From: Tabrizicola sp.
GTDB lineage: Bacteria > Pseudomonadota > Alphaproteobacteria > Rhodobacterales > Rhodobacteraceae
DNA length: 64,000 nucleotides
NCBI RefSeq assembly: GCF_022842145.1
Contig: NZ_JALHQD010000006.1
Location: 186,001 to 250,000 of the forward strand
Reading direction: 5' to 3'
Positions within the stretch are counted from its first letter, which is position 1. Each line of letters opens with the position of its first letter. Shown piece by piece: positions 49,780-59,719 of the stretch. A program made the translations under genes and the position numbers. The notes under the pieces are model-generated. The model worked only from the letters and a program-made list of their open reading frames with translations. It was not told the origin of the DNA and ran no database searches.

Positions 49780-50997
49780 ATGCAACGGATGACTGACCGG
49801 CCCGGCGGCGCGGTGACAGGAGCGGTGACGGCGGCGGTGCTGGGACTTGCGGCGATGACGATCATGGCCAATGCCACCGTCGCCTCCTCGCTGCCGGGCC
49901 TGCGCGCCCATTATGCCGACGTGCCGCATATCGACACGCTGGCGGGGCTCATCGTGACCTTGCCCTCGCTGGCCATCGTCCTGTCGGCCGGGCTGATGGG
50001 CGTGCTGATCGACCGTTGGGACCGGCAGAAGCTTCTTTTGGTGACGGCGGTGCTTTATGCGGTGGGCGGGACCTCGGGCCTTTGGGCGGAAAGCATCTGG
50101 GCGATGCTGGCGGGGCGGCTGGCGCTGGGGCTGGGGGTTGCGGGGACGATGAACCTTGGCATGACCTGGGCCAGCGACCTGTGGCAAGGCCCCGATCGGG
50201 CGCGGTTTCTGGGGATGCAGGGGGCGGCGATCTCGGCGGCGGGGATCGTGTTCATGCTGCTGGGCGGGCTTCTGGCCAGCTACCATTGGCGCGGAGCCTT
50301 CGCTGTCTATGCACTGATCCTGCCGATCGCGGCGCTGGCCTTCATCGCCCTTGGCCCCCATGCCAGGGCCATCGCCGCCGACCGCGACCGGCCGAAACCG
50401 GTCCAGACCACCGCCGACCGCTTCCCCTGGGCCGCCTATGCCTTCATTGCGCCCCTGGCCTTCGTGTTTCAGGTCGCGTTCTACGTCACCCCCACCCGGC
50501 TGCCCTTCCACCTTGAGGCGCTGGGGACCACCAGCCCCCTGGTCGTCGGGGCGCTGATGGCGGCGCTGGTCACGGTCTCGGCCCCGGTGTCGCTGATGTA
50601 CGGCCGCATCCGGACGCGGCTGTCGGCCATGACGATCTTCGGGTTGTCCTTCGTTTTGATCGGGGCGGGGTTCATCGCCCATGCCACGGCGACGGACTGG
50701 CACGGAGTCCTCGTGGGCTCGCTGATCGCGGGGCTTGGGATGGGGATCTCGATGCCGAACTACACGACCTGGTTCATGGCGCTGGTTCCGGCGACGATGC
50801 GGGGCCGGGCCTCGGGCTTGCTCACGACGGCGTTCTTCCTGGGCCAGTTCGCCTCGCCCCTGGTGTCCGCGCCGCTGGTGGCCTGGTTCGGACTGGCGGG
50901 GACATTCGCGGCGGTGGGCTTCGGTCTGGTGGGCTTGGGCGCGGCGCTTTGGGTCGTCCACGCGGTACGCCCCGAACCGACGGCGGCCGAGGCCTAG
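49780..50997 (+). CDS. MFS transporter
   Basis: 405-residue major facilitator with twelve hydrophobic segments; the loop 2-3 signature region reads GLMGVLIDRWDRQKLLL. Resembles drug or sugar-efflux type permeases of the DHA1 group. Start at ATG 49780 (ATG 49789 is also possible). Divergent from the LysR gene, which probably controls it. Substrate not predictable from sequence. Confidence 0.9.
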   Translation: MQRMTDRPGGAVTGAVTAAVLGLAAMTIMANATVASSLPGLRAHYADVPHIDTLAGLIVTLPSLAIVLSAGLMGVLIDRWDRQKLLLVTAVLYAVGGTSGLWAESIWAMLAGRLALGLGVAGTMNLGMTWASDLWQGPDRARFLGMQGAAISAAGIVFMLLGGLLASYHWRGAFAVYALILPIAALAFIALGPHARAIAADRDRPKPVQTTADRFPWAAYAFIAPLAFVFQVAFYVTPTRLPFHLEALGTTSPLVVGALMAALVTVSAPVSLMYGRIRTRLSAMTIFGLSFVLIGAGFIAHATATDWHGVLVGSLIAGLGMGISMPNYTTWFMALVPATMRGRASGLLTTAFFLGQFASPLVSAPLVAWFGLAGTFAAVGFGLVGLGAALWVVHAVRPEPTAAEA

Positions 50998-51003
50998 ACC
51001 ACC

Positions 51004-51339
51004 CTAGTGCGGGATCGACTTCGAGAAGAGGTTCACGATCAGCACCCCCACGAGGATGAAGGCCAGACCCAGGATCGCGGCGAAGTCCAGGGTCTGGCGA
51101 TACCAGATCCAGGCCACGCCGCTGATCAGCACGATCCCCATCCCCGACCAGATCGCATAGACCACTCCGGTCGCCATCACCCGCAATGGATAGGACAGAA
51201 GCCAGAAGGCCACGGCATAGCCGAAGATCGCCACCAGCGAAGGTCCCAGCCGGGTGAAGCTTTCAGACCGCGCCAGCGCGGTCGTCGCAACCACTTCAGC
51301 CAGGATGGCCGCCAGAAGGATCAGATAGGTCCGGGTCAT
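51004..51339 (-). CDS. SMR-family multidrug/quaternary ammonium efflux protein
   Basis: 111 residues with four hydrophobic helices; the essential Glu of the SMR family is in the first helix (ILLAAILAEVVATTALARSE), followed by YAIWSGMGIVLIS. Works as a dimer, exchanging protons for cationic or guanidinium compounds. ATG 51339 starts directly before the first helix; a start at 51450 would add an unlikely Arg/Pro-rich leader. Convergent with the MFS gene (6-nt gap). Confidence 0.9.
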   Translation of the reverse strand: MTRTYLILLAAILAEVVATTALARSESFTRLGPSLVAIFGYAVAFWLLSYPLRVMATGVVYAIWSGMGIVLISGVAWIWYRQTLDFAAILGLAFILVGVLIVNLFSKSIPH

Positions 51340-51481
51340 GCGTCCGCCTTGGTCGTTGCCTGTCACGGGCATCCTGCGCGGGCCGGCGACACAAGTCGAG
51401 TTGGCCCGCGACGCTTGCAGAGGCGGAACCGGCACCGCCAGCGACCGCAAGCCGGATCACCGGGCGGTCGCAAGCCCTGGC

Positions 51482-52243
51482 TCAGCCACCCTTGCGCATG
51501 TCGGCGACGAAGGTCTGCATCACGTCGAGGGGGGCATAGCCGCGCATCACCGAATCCCCCATGACGAAGGCCGGGGTTCCGGTGACGTCCATCATCTCGG
51601 CCAGGGCATAGTTGTCCTGGATCACCGCCATCACCTCGGGCGACTTCATCCGGTCCAGGACCGGCTGCGGCTCGAACCCAAGGTCTTCGGCCAGACGGGT
51701 CAGCGTCTCGGTGGTGGGCTCTCCCCGCAGGACAATGAGAGCGTGGTGCGCCTTGTCATAGGCCTCGTCGCCGTGAAGCTGGCGCAGCGCGATGGCGAAC
51801 TGGGCGGATAGCATCGACGCCTCACCCAGGATCGGGAATTCCTTGACCACAAAGCGGATGTTGCCGTCGGCGGCGATCAGCTGTTCGACCTCGTCATAGG
51901 CCTTGCGGCAATAGCCGCAGCGATAGTCCATGAACTCGACCAGAGTGATGTCGCCGTTCGGGTTGCCGCCGACCCAGTCGTTCGGATTGGCGAAGATGCG
52001 CGCGCTGTTGGCCGCGATGATCGTCGAGTCCCGCTCCAGCCCGGCGGATTCTTCGCGCTGCTGCAGGATATCCATCGCTTCGATCAGTACTTCGGGATTT
52101 TCCAGCAGATAGGCCCGCACTTCGTCACGGAAGGCGCTGCGCTCGGCATCCGTCATGGCGGCAGCGGCGCCGGTGACCGGCTCCTCGGCAAGGGCGGGGA
52201 AGCTGGCAAGGCCGGCGATCAGGCCAAGGGCAAGACGGTTCAT
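51482..52243 (-). CDS. DsbA-family periplasmic thiol-disulfide oxidoreductase
   Basis: 253 residues with a signal peptide (residues 1-19, ending ALA), an N-terminal helical segment and a thioredoxin-fold DsbA/Com1-like domain. The active site is CGYC (Cys109, Cys112) and a cis-Pro is in VTGTPAFVMG. Likely catalyses disulfide formation or isomerisation on exported proteins. The N-terminal extension (residues 30-75) recalls ScsC/Com1-like proteins that oligomerise. Monocistronic, diverging from amiC. Confidence 0.9.
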   Translation of the reverse strand: MNRLALGLIAGLASFPALAEEPVTGAAAAMTDAERSAFRDEVRAYLLENPEVLIEAMDILQQREESAGLERDSTIIAANSARIFANPNDWVGGNPNGDITLVEFMDYRCGYCRKAYDEVEQLIAADGNIRFVVKEFPILGEASMLSAQFAIALRQLHGDEAYDKAHHALIVLRGEPTTETLTRLAEDLGFEPQPVLDRMKSPEVMAVIQDNYALAEMMDVTGTPAFVMGDSVMRGYAPLDVMQTFVADMRKGG

Positions 52244-52382
52244 GGAAGCTCCTGAAGACCGCGGACCTGCGGCGGGCGGAGGATAGGGGGGGCCACCGGG
52301 CGTGACAAGCCGCTCGCCGCTTTGTGATGGCCGGGACGCGGGCGGAATTTACAAATGCCGGCCAAGCAGGGATAAGGCGGCG

Positions 52383-53579
52383 ATGACCGCGCTTAAAGCC
52401 TTGCTGCTGACCCTGCTTCTGGCCCTGCCTCTGGGCGCGGAAGAGCTTTCGGCGCTGGCCAAGGTAAACTCGCTGCGGTCGGGGATCGTGGCGACAGGGG
52501 GCGGGCTGGAACTCCGCCTTGCGCTCAGCCAGCCGGTGCCCTGGCGCCTGCGGTTGCTGGACGATCCGCCGCGCCTGGTGATCGACGCGCGCGAAGTGGA
52601 CTGGCGCGGGGCCGAGGCGCTGGCCGTGGTCAAGCCCGGCGTCTCGCTGCGGGCAGGCCGCTTTCGTCCGGGCTGGTCGCGGATGGTGCTGGAGCTGGAA
52701 GGTCCGCACAAGGTCGCACGGGCCGAGATGACGACGGGCGACGAGACCCGGCTGGAGATCGTGCTGGAACCGACCGACGCGGCCAGCTTCGCGGCTGAGG
52801 CAGCGCGTCCCGACCTGCCGGAATGGGCCTTGCCCGAGGCCGCGACACTGGTGCCGCCCCTGCCGCAGGGCAACGGTCCCCTGGTCGTCGTCCTTGACCC
52901 CGGCCACGGCGGGATCGACCCCGGTGCCGAACGCGACGGCACCAGCGAGGCCGCGCTGATGCTGACCTTCGCGCGCGAGGTGAAAGAGGTTCTCTTGCGC
53001 GACGGCCGCTTCCGAGTGGTGATGACCCGCGACGAGGATGTCTTCGTCCCGCTGGAAACCCGGACCTCCGTCGCGCGTGAAGCCGAGGCGGACCTGTTCC
53101 TGTCGCTTCACGCCGATGCGCTGGCCGAGGGTGATGCGCAGGGGGCGACGGTCTATACCCTAGCCGATGAGGCTTCGGATGCCGCCGCAGCCGCGCTGGC
53201 CGAACGGCATGACCGCGATGATCTGCTGGCGGGGGTGGATCTTTCCGAACAGGACGACGTGGTGGCCGAGGTCCTGATGGACATGGCCCGGACCGAAACC
53301 GCTCCGCGCACCGACCGGCTGGCAAAGGCGATGGTCGGGGCGATCAAGGCCGCGGAAATCCGGATGCACCGTCGACCGCAACAGTCGGGCGGCTTTTCGG
53401 TGCTGAAGACGCCGGACATCCCCTCGGTCCTCTTGGAGGTCGGGTTCCTGTCGTCGGACCGCGACTTCAAGCGTCTCTCTGACCCCGCCTGGCGCGCGAC
53501 CCTGGCCGAGGCGCTGCGTCAGGCGCTGGTCACCTGGTCCGAGGAAGACGCGGCGCTGCGGGCTGCGGCCAACCCCTGA
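52383..53579 (+). CDS. amiC: N-acetylmuramoyl-L-alanine amidase (AmiC type)
   Basis: 398 residues: a signal peptide (about residues 1-19), an AMIN domain (25-140) for septal targeting, and a zinc amidase_3 domain. The zinc ligand His175 is in LDPGHGGIDPGA, followed by the later SLHADA and the catalytic Glu in SVLLEVGFLSS. It cleaves the amide between MurNAc and the peptide stem during cell separation. ATG 52383 with GGATAAGG upstream. ponA follows 101 nt downstream in the same direction but has its own likely promoter. Confidence 0.92.
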   Translation: MTALKALLLTLLLALPLGAEELSALAKVNSLRSGIVATGGGLELRLALSQPVPWRLRLLDDPPRLVIDAREVDWRGAEALAVVKPGVSLRAGRFRPGWSRMVLELEGPHKVARAEMTTGDETRLEIVLEPTDAASFAAEAARPDLPEWALPEAATLVPPLPQGNGPLVVVLDPGHGGIDPGAERDGTSEAALMLTFAREVKEVLLRDGRFRVVMTRDEDVFVPLETRTSVAREAEADLFLSLHADALAEGDAQGATVYTLADEASDAAAAALAERHDRDDLLAGVDLSEQDDVVAEVLMDMARTETAPRTDRLAKAMVGAIKAAEIRMHRRPQQSGGFSVLKTPDIPSVLLEVGFLSSDRDFKRLSDPAWRATLAEALRQALVTWSEEDAALRAAANP

Positions 53580-53626
53580 CCCGTGCGAAACCCCGCCCGA
53601 ACAGGTATTTGTGACCGTCCAAGGTT

Positions 53627-53653
53627 TTGACGTAGGCCCGCGTCTGGTATACT
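53627..53653 (+). promoter_or_regulatory. Probable promoter of ponA
   Basis: TTGACG (53627-53632) and TATACT (53648-53653) resemble sigma-70 elements. The spacer of 15 bp is short, which lowers confidence. The -10 ends 27 nt before the GTG start. Confidence 0.45.
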
Positions 53654-53680
53654 GCGGGGACGCAATCGGAAGGGACCGCG

Positions 53681-56242
53681 GTGCTCAGATTTGTTGGAAA
53701 TGTTCTGGGCGGGATCTTCTCGGCGGCGACGCTTGGGCTGGTATTTGCCGCGCTGACCCTGGGCGGCATCTTCTTCATGTATTCCCGCGACCTGCCCAGC
53801 CACGAAAATCTGGCGCAATACACCCCAGCGACGATCAGCCGGATCTATTCCGGTGAAGGCCGGATCATCGACGAATTCGCGCAGGAACGCCGCCTCTTCG
53901 TCGCGTCCGAAGACATTCCGGACCTGGTGAAGCACGCCTTCATCAGCGCCGAGGACAAGAATTTCTACAACCACCACGGCTATGACACCCGCGGCATGGT
54001 CGCCGCCGTGGTCGAAGCCGTGCAAAGCCGCGGGCAAAGCATGCGCGGCGCATCGACCATCACCCAGCAGGTGATGAAGAACTTCCTTCTGGACGGCTCG
54101 CGCAGTGTCGAACGGAAGATCAAGGAGATCATCCTTGCGACCCGGCTGGAACAGACGCTGTCCAAAGACAAGATCCTTGAGCTCTATCTGAACGAGATCT
54201 TCCTCGGGAAGAACTCCTACGGGGTGGCGGCTGCGGCGCAGACCTATTTCAACAAATCGCTCAGCGATCTTGCCCCGCACGAGGCCGCGATGCTGGCCGC
54301 GATGCCGCAGGCGCCGGGGAAGTACGATCCGGTGACCGCCAAGGAACGGGTGACGGAACGCCGGAACTACGTCCTGCGCGAGATGTGGCAGAACGGCTAT
54401 ATCGACGAGGCGACCTATCTGTCCGAAAAGGACCAGCCGCTCCGGTCAGTCCAGAACGGCGATTTCGAGGCCTTCCGGGATGCGCTGCCGCCACGCGACT
54501 ATTTCACCGACGAAATCCGCCGTCAGCTGTCCGGTGTCTTCGGCGAAGAGGAGTTCTTCTCGGGCGGGTTGACCATCCGCGCCACCGTGGACCCCGAGAT
54601 GCAGAAGGCCGCCGCCGAGGCGCTGCGCAAGGGTCTGGAGCAGTACGACCGCAACCAGGGCGTCTGGCGCGGGACGGGCAAGACCCTTCCGGCCGAGGTG
54701 CTGGGCGCTGACGCTGCCTGGCGCGAGGCGCTGGCGAAGGTCGAGATCGCCCGCGATGTCGACACCTGGTTCCCCGCCGTGGTCTTGGAGCTGGGCGAGA
54801 ACGACGCCCGGATCGGCATCGAAGGCGTGATGGACGATGAGGACGGGCATTTCATCCCGGCCGAGGATGTGACCTGGGCGCGCAAGCGGCTGGAGGGCGG
54901 CGAACTGGGCCGCAAGGCGCAGGTCGCGGGCGATCTTCTGTCCGTGGGCGATGTCGTGCTGGTCCGCGCCGTGACCAACGACGACGGCACCTTCAACCGC
55001 TGGTCGCTGCGCCAGATCCCGGAAGTCCAGGGCGCCTTCATGGCGATGGACGTGAACACCGGGCGGGTCCTGTCGATGCAGGGCGGCTTCTCTTACCAGG
55101 ACTCGGTCTTCAACCGCACCACACAGGCGACGCGCCAGCCCGGCTCCAGCTTCAAGCCTTTCGTCTATGCCGCCGCGTTGGACAGCGGTTTCACCCCCGC
55201 CACCATCGTCGTCGACGCCCCGATCGAGATCGAGACGCCGCAGGGTCTGTGGACCCCGAAGAACGCCTCGAACAAGTTCTACGGCCCGACGCCCCTGCGC
55301 ACCGGGATCGAGCAAAGCCGGAACCTGATGACGATCCGCATCGCGCAGGAAATCGGGATGCAGACTGTCGCCGGTTACGCCGAACGCTTTGGCGTCTATG
55401 ACCGCATGGGTCCGTTCCTGGCGAACTCGCTCGGCGCGCAGGAGACGACGCTCTTCAAGATGGTCGCCGCCTATGCGATGTTCGCCAATGGCGGTGAGCG
55501 GGTCGAACCCACCCTGGTCGACCGGGTGCAGGACCGCTTCGGCAAGACGATCTACCGCCACGACCAGCGCGTCTGCGAAGATTGCGGCCAGCCGGACCTT
55601 GCACCGGGGCAGGGGGTCCGCATCGACACCAACCGCGAGCGGGTGATGAACGCGATCACCGCCTACCAGCTGACCAGCATGATGCAGGGCGTCGTCCAGC
55701 GCGGCTCGGCCAGCCGTCTGAACCTGCCGGTTCCGATCGCGGGCAAGACCGGCACCACGAACGACGCCAAGGACGTGTGGTTCATCGGCTATTCCTCGAA
55801 CATCGTCGCGGGCTGCTACATCGGTTTCGACCAGCCGCGCACCCTGGGCGAAAGTGCCTTCGGCGGCACGCTTTGCGTCCCTGTCTTCCAGGACTTCATG
55901 GAGGACGCGGTGAAGAAATACGGCGGTGGCGACTTCCGCATTCCCCCCGGCGGCTATTTCCGCAAGATCGACCGTTTCAGCGGGATGCCGCTTCCGGACG
56001 ACGCCTCGGGCGACAACGTGGTAGCCGAATACTTCCGCGAGGGCGAAGAGGCGCTGATCGGCATCGGCCTTGTCGTAGATGGCGGCTTTGCGATGGGCGA
56101 GAACCTGCCCCTCTTCGCCTATGGCGAGGGCGAGGGCGGCGGTGGCGATCAGGGCACCACCGTCACCAACTCGGAAGGCCAGCAGGTCGTCGTCCCGAAG
56201 AAGGCCGATTTCGGCACCGTTTCCTCGGGCGGGCTTTACTGA
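53681..56242 (+). CDS. mrcA: Penicillin-binding protein 1A (bifunctional peptidoglycan synthase)
   Basis: 853-residue class A PBP. An N-terminal membrane anchor (residues 5-35) is followed by a GT51 transglycosylase domain (EDKNFYNHHG, GASTITQQVMKNF, KILELYLNEIFLG), an OB-like insert, and the transpeptidase domain with Ser489 in SSFKP, QSRN, and KTGTTN (Lys689). It polymerises and cross-links peptidoglycan. The start is a GTG at 53681, with GGAAGGGA upstream. The C-terminal tail is Gly-rich and likely flexible. Confidence 0.94.
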   Translation: MLRFVGNVLGGIFSAATLGLVFAALTLGGIFFMYSRDLPSHENLAQYTPATISRIYSGEGRIIDEFAQERRLFVASEDIPDLVKHAFISAEDKNFYNHHGYDTRGMVAAVVEAVQSRGQSMRGASTITQQVMKNFLLDGSRSVERKIKEIILATRLEQTLSKDKILELYLNEIFLGKNSYGVAAAAQTYFNKSLSDLAPHEAAMLAAMPQAPGKYDPVTAKERVTERRNYVLREMWQNGYIDEATYLSEKDQPLRSVQNGDFEAFRDALPPRDYFTDEIRRQLSGVFGEEEFFSGGLTIRATVDPEMQKAAAEALRKGLEQYDRNQGVWRGTGKTLPAEVLGADAAWREALAKVEIARDVDTWFPAVVLELGENDARIGIEGVMDDEDGHFIPAEDVTWARKRLEGGELGRKAQVAGDLLSVGDVVLVRAVTNDDGTFNRWSLRQIPEVQGAFMAMDVNTGRVLSMQGGFSYQDSVFNRTTQATRQPGSSFKPFVYAAALDSGFTPATIVVDAPIEIETPQGLWTPKNASNKFYGPTPLRTGIEQSRNLMTIRIAQEIGMQTVAGYAERFGVYDRMGPFLANSLGAQETTLFKMVAAYAMFANGGERVEPTLVDRVQDRFGKTIYRHDQRVCEDCGQPDLAPGQGVRIDTNRERVMNAITAYQLTSMMQGVVQRGSASRLNLPVPIAGKTGTTNDAKDVWFIGYSSNIVAGCYIGFDQPRTLGESAFGGTLCVPVFQDFMEDAVKKYGGGDFRIPPGGYFRKIDRFSGMPLPDDASGDNVVAEYFREGEEALIGIGLVVDGGFAMGENLPLFAYGEGEGGGGDQGTTVTNSEGQQVVVPKKADFGTVSSGGLY

Positions 56243-56261
56243 CACCTCTCGCAGCGTCTGG

Positions 56262-56283
56262 CCGCGCCCTTGCCGGGGCGCGG
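56262..56283 (+). terminator. GC-rich hairpin between ponA and prfB
   Basis: CCGCGCCC and GGGCGCGG form an 8-bp stem with a 6-nt loop, 20 nt after the ponA stop and 48 nt before prfB. No T-run follows, so it may attenuate rather than stop transcription. Confidence 0.4.
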
Positions 56284-56330
56284 TCAAACCCTTATGACCC
56301 TCGGCCAAGATCAAGGACTGGACCCGACCC

Positions 56331-57458
56331 ATGCGCGCCGAAACCCAAGCCAATATCGAGGCCATCGAAAAGACGCTGAAGCTTCTGGCGCAGCGGATGG
56401 ACTGGGAAACAGCGCCGCACCGGCTGGAAGAATTCGATGCGATGATCGAAGACCCCGACCTCTGGAACGATCCGGCAAAGGCGCAGAAGCTGATGCGCGA
56501 CCGTCAGGGGCTTCTGGACGCGGTCAACGCCTACAAGCTGATCGACAGCGGGCTGAAGGAAAACGCCGAGCTGATCGAGCTTGGCGAGGCCGAGGGCGAC
56601 ACCGAGATCGTGCGCGAGGCCGAGGCGGCCCTGACCGACCTCGTCAAGGTCGCCGAGGCGAAGGAGCTGGAGGCGCTGCTGGACGGCGAGGCCGACGGCA
56701 ACGACACCTTCCTGGAAATCAACGCCGGGGCCGGTGGCACCGAAAGCTGCGACTGGGCGTCGATGCTGGCGCGGATGTATGTCCGCTGGGCCGAAAAGCG
56801 TGGCTTCACCGTGGAGTTGCAGTCGGAATCCGAAGGCGACGGCGCGGGGATCAAGTCGGCCTCCTACAAGATTTCCGGCAAGAACGCCTATGGCTGGCTG
56901 AAGACCGAGGCCGGGGTCCACCGCCTGGTCCGCATCTCACCCTATGACAGCGCCGCGCGGCGGCATACCAGCTTCTGTTCGGTCTGGGTCTACCCGGTCG
57001 TCGACGACAACATCGAGATCGAGGTTCAGGACAAGGACATCCGGATCGACACCTACCGCTCCTCGGGCGCGGGTGGCCAGCACGTCAACAAGACCGACTC
57101 GGCCGTGCGGATCACCCACTTCCCGTCGGGGATCGTGGTGACCTCCAGCCTGAAGTCCCAGCACCAGAACCGCGACATCGCGATGAAGGCGCTGAAATCC
57201 CGGCTTTACCAGCAGGAACTGGACCGCCGCACCGCCTCGATCAACGAGGCGCATGAAAACAAGGGCGATGCGGGCTGGGGCAACCAGATCCGGTCCTACG
57301 TGCTGCAGCCCTACCAGATGGTGAAGGACCTGCGCACTGGCTACGAGACCTCGGATACCCAAGGCACGCTGGACGGCGATCTGGACGGGTTCATGTCGGC
57401 GACCTTGGCGCTGAACGCCAGCGGCAAGAAGCGCGGCGACTTCGCGGACGTCGACTGA
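56331..57458 (+). CDS. prfB: Peptide chain release factor 2
   Basis: 375 residues; recognises UGA and UAA and triggers peptide release. The universal GGQ is at residues 248-250 (GAGGQHVNKTDSAVRITH). The codon-recognition tripeptide, SPF in E. coli RF2, reads SPY here (ISPYDSAARRHTSF); from memory this is usual in alphaproteobacterial RF2. No internal stop or programmed frameshift is present near codon 25, so the autoregulatory frameshift of E. coli prfB is absent. ATG 56331. Confidence 0.95.
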   Translation: MRAETQANIEAIEKTLKLLAQRMDWETAPHRLEEFDAMIEDPDLWNDPAKAQKLMRDRQGLLDAVNAYKLIDSGLKENAELIELGEAEGDTEIVREAEAALTDLVKVAEAKELEALLDGEADGNDTFLEINAGAGGTESCDWASMLARMYVRWAEKRGFTVELQSESEGDGAGIKSASYKISGKNAYGWLKTEAGVHRLVRISPYDSAARRHTSFCSVWVYPVVDDNIEIEVQDKDIRIDTYRSSGAGGQHVNKTDSAVRITHFPSGIVVTSSLKSQHQNRDIAMKALKSRLYQQELDRRTASINEAHENKGDAGWGNQIRSYVLQPYQMVKDLRTGYETSDTQGTLDGDLDGFMSATLALNASGKKRGDFADVD

Positions 57459-57508
57459 CGCCCGCAAAATCCTTGCCTGAAGCTTCGCCCCGCGCGTAAC
57501 ATTTGGGC

Positions 57509-58276
57509 ATGAGCGTCACGCATCCGCCCGCCACCCCGGAAATCAACCTGGTCGAGGCTTCCGACCTGCGCGAAAGTCTTGCGGCCGGATGGCGGGACTT
57601 CAAGCGCGCGCCGTTCCTTGGGCTGGCATTCTCGGCGGTCTATGTGCTGGGCGGCTGGCTGATCCTGTGGGCGATGACCACCAAGGGCCAGGTCTGGTGG
57701 ACCTTGCCCGCCAGCGCCGGCTTCCCGATCCTGGGCCCCTTCATCGCCTGCGGGTTCTATGAAATCTCCCGGCGGCTGGAGGCGGAGGAGCCGTTGGTGG
57801 CCACGGAAATCTTCGGCGTGATCTTTCGCCAAAAGGACCGCCAGATCCCCGCCATCGCGGCGGTGATCGTGGTCTACTTCCTGTTCTGGAATTTCCTGTC
57901 GCACATGATCTTCGCCCTTTTCCTGGGCAACGCGACAATGACCAATGTCTCGTCCTCGCTCGCGGTGTTCCTGACGCCCGAGGGGATGATCATGCTGGGC
58001 TTCGGGACGGTGGTGGGCGCGGTCTTTGCGACGCTTCTCTTCAGCCTGACGGTGGTCAGCCTGCCGATGCTTCTGGACCGCGAGGTGGATTTCGTGACCG
58101 CGATGCTGACCAGCTTTGCGCTGGTCAGGGAAAGTCCGGGGGTGATGCTGGGCTGGGGCGCGTTGATCGGGCTCTGCCTGTTCCTGGGGATGCTGCCCGG
58201 TTTCCTGGGCCTCTTCCTCGTCCTGCCCTTGTTCGGCCATGCCAGCTGGCACCTTTACCGGCGCGCCATCACCTGA
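57509..58276 (+). CDS. DUF2189 integral membrane protein
   Basis: 255 residues with about six hydrophobic helices. The pattern of an N-terminal soluble stretch, then LREGLAAGWRDFKRAP-like sequence before the first helix and GFYEISRRLE after the second, is characteristic of DUF2189 membrane proteins. Role unknown. Start at ATG 57509 rather than the in-frame TTG at 57503. Its 3' end overlaps the convergent DHA2 permease gene by 8 nt. Confidence 0.85.
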   Translation: MSVTHPPATPEINLVEASDLRESLAAGWRDFKRAPFLGLAFSAVYVLGGWLILWAMTTKGQVWWTLPASAGFPILGPFIACGFYEISRRLEAEEPLVATEIFGVIFRQKDRQIPAIAAVIVVYFLFWNFLSHMIFALFLGNATMTNVSSSLAVFLTPEGMIMLGFGTVVGAVFATLLFSLTVVSLPMLLDREVDFVTAMLTSFALVRESPGVMLGWGALIGLCLFLGMLPGFLGLFLVLPLFGHASWHLYRRAIT

Positions 58277-59708
58277 CCGGACGGGCGACCAGCAACGCAA
58301 GTCCTGCCGCCAGTGCGGCCATCAGACTGGAGGTCAGCGCGACTGTGCCGAAGGCCGCACCTGTTGCGGCCAGATGCTGGGCGCTGTCGCCTGTGACACC
58401 AAAGCCCGGCGCAACCGGCCCGTAGGCCTCCGCGGCCATCCGGCCCAACAGCGCCACGGCGATCAGGCCCGCGACGCGGGCCACGGCATTGTTCACGCCC
58501 GAAGCGGCGCCCTGTTCGCCATCCTCGGCCCCTTGCATCGCCGCCGCTGTCAGGGGGGCCACGACCAGACCCAGGCCTAGTCCCGCGAGCGCGGTCAGCG
58601 GCACCACATGGGCCCAGAACTGACCCATCGGTGCCGCAAGCCAAAGTCCCGCATAGGCCAGCGCAACCAGCGCCGAGCCTGCGGCCATCAGGGGCCCCGC
58701 GCCGTAGCGGTCCGCCATCCGGCCCGCCGGGGCGGAAAGGACCCCGATCAGGATCGAGATCGGCAGGAAGGCCGCCGTCACCTCCAGCGCCGTCACGTTC
58801 CAGGCCGTGACCGCGGTCATCGGCAGGTAGAACATCACCCCGTTCAAGGCGAAGTAGAGGACAAAGGTCACCACATTCGTCACCGCCAGCGTCCGGTTGC
58901 GAAAGAGGCCCAACCGCAGCATCGGGGCAGGGGCCACGGCCTCCCAGACCAGAAAGGCGGCCAGACTGGCGAGGGCGGCCAGCGCGACCCAGGCCGGGGC
59001 TGCAGCGTCCGTCAGCGCCCAGGCCATCAGCCCCAGCCCCAGCGTCGCCAGTCCCGCTCCCGGCAGGTCGACCCGGACACCCGGCTTGCCGATGTCGCCA
59101 GGTGTGCGGCCGCGGACCAGCCACAGCGCGACCAGACCCAAAGGCAGGTTCAGCGCGAAGATCAGCCGCCAGCCAAGTTCGCCGCCCCAGGTGACGAACA
59201 TGCCGCCAATCACCGGACCAAGCGCGGTGGTCAGGGTCGATGCGGCGGCCCAAAGGCCAAGGGCCCGGCCCCGTTCGGCGCGGGGATAGGCGCGCGAGAT
59301 CATCGCCATCGACCCCGGCACCATCATCGCTGCCCCGACACCCTTCGCGGCGCGGGCGGCGATCATCTGCTCGGGTGTCATGGCGAAGGCGCAGGCCAGC
59401 GACCCCGCCACGAAAACCAGGATGCCCAGCGAGAAGATCCGCGCGATGCCGAAACGGTCGCCCGCAGCACCCCCGACCAGGACCAGCGAGGAGACGGCCA
59501 GAAGGTAGGAGGCGTTGATCCATTGCGCTTGTTGCAGCGACGCCCCCAGCGCCTCCCGCATCGCGGGCAGCGCGATCGACGTCACCGACGAGTCGATGAA
59601 CCCCATCGACGAGGCCAGGATCGCGGCCCAGAGGATGATGCCCCTGTCACCCTCGGCACAGAAGGAAACGGGCACCGGAGTGCCCTCCGATGCCCGCGCA
59701 ATGGTCAT
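58269..59708 (-). CDS. MFS drug transporter, DHA2 (14-helix, EmrB/QacA) type
   Basis: 479-residue permease with about 14 hydrophobic helices. The motif for the first helices (SSMGFIDSSVTSIALPAMREALGAS) and QAQWINASYLL are typical of EmrB/QacA proteins, which expel amphipathic drugs using the proton gradient. No HlyD-type adaptor gene adjoins, so it may act without a partner. It lies 11 nt downstream of the bactofilin gene on the minus strand and may be transcribed with it. Confidence 0.9.
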   Translation of the reverse strand: MTIARASEGTPVPVSFCAEGDRGIILWAAILASSMGFIDSSVTSIALPAMREALGASLQQAQWINASYLLAVSSLVLVGGAAGDRFGIARIFSLGILVFVAGSLACAFAMTPEQMIAARAAKGVGAAMMVPGSMAMISRAYPRAERGRALGLWAAASTLTTALGPVIGGMFVTWGGELGWRLIFALNLPLGLVALWLVRGRTPGDIGKPGVRVDLPGAGLATLGLGLMAWALTDAAAPAWVALAALASLAAFLVWEAVAPAPMLRLGLFRNRTLAVTNVVTFVLYFALNGVMFYLPMTAVTAWNVTALEVTAAFLPISILIGVLSAPAGRMADRYGAGPLMAAGSALVALAYAGLWLAAPMGQFWAHVVPLTALAGLGLGLVVAPLTAAAMQGAEDGEQGAASGVNNAVARVAGLIAVALLGRMAAEAYGPVAPGFGVTGDSAQHLAATGAAFGTVALTSSLMAALAAGLALLVARPVR

Positions 59709-59719
59709 GGTGGGGTGGC

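Noticed and set aside
56331..57458. Programmed frameshift in prfB
   Set aside because: The frame is open from ATG to stop with no internal TGA in the N-terminal region and no slippery site is needed.
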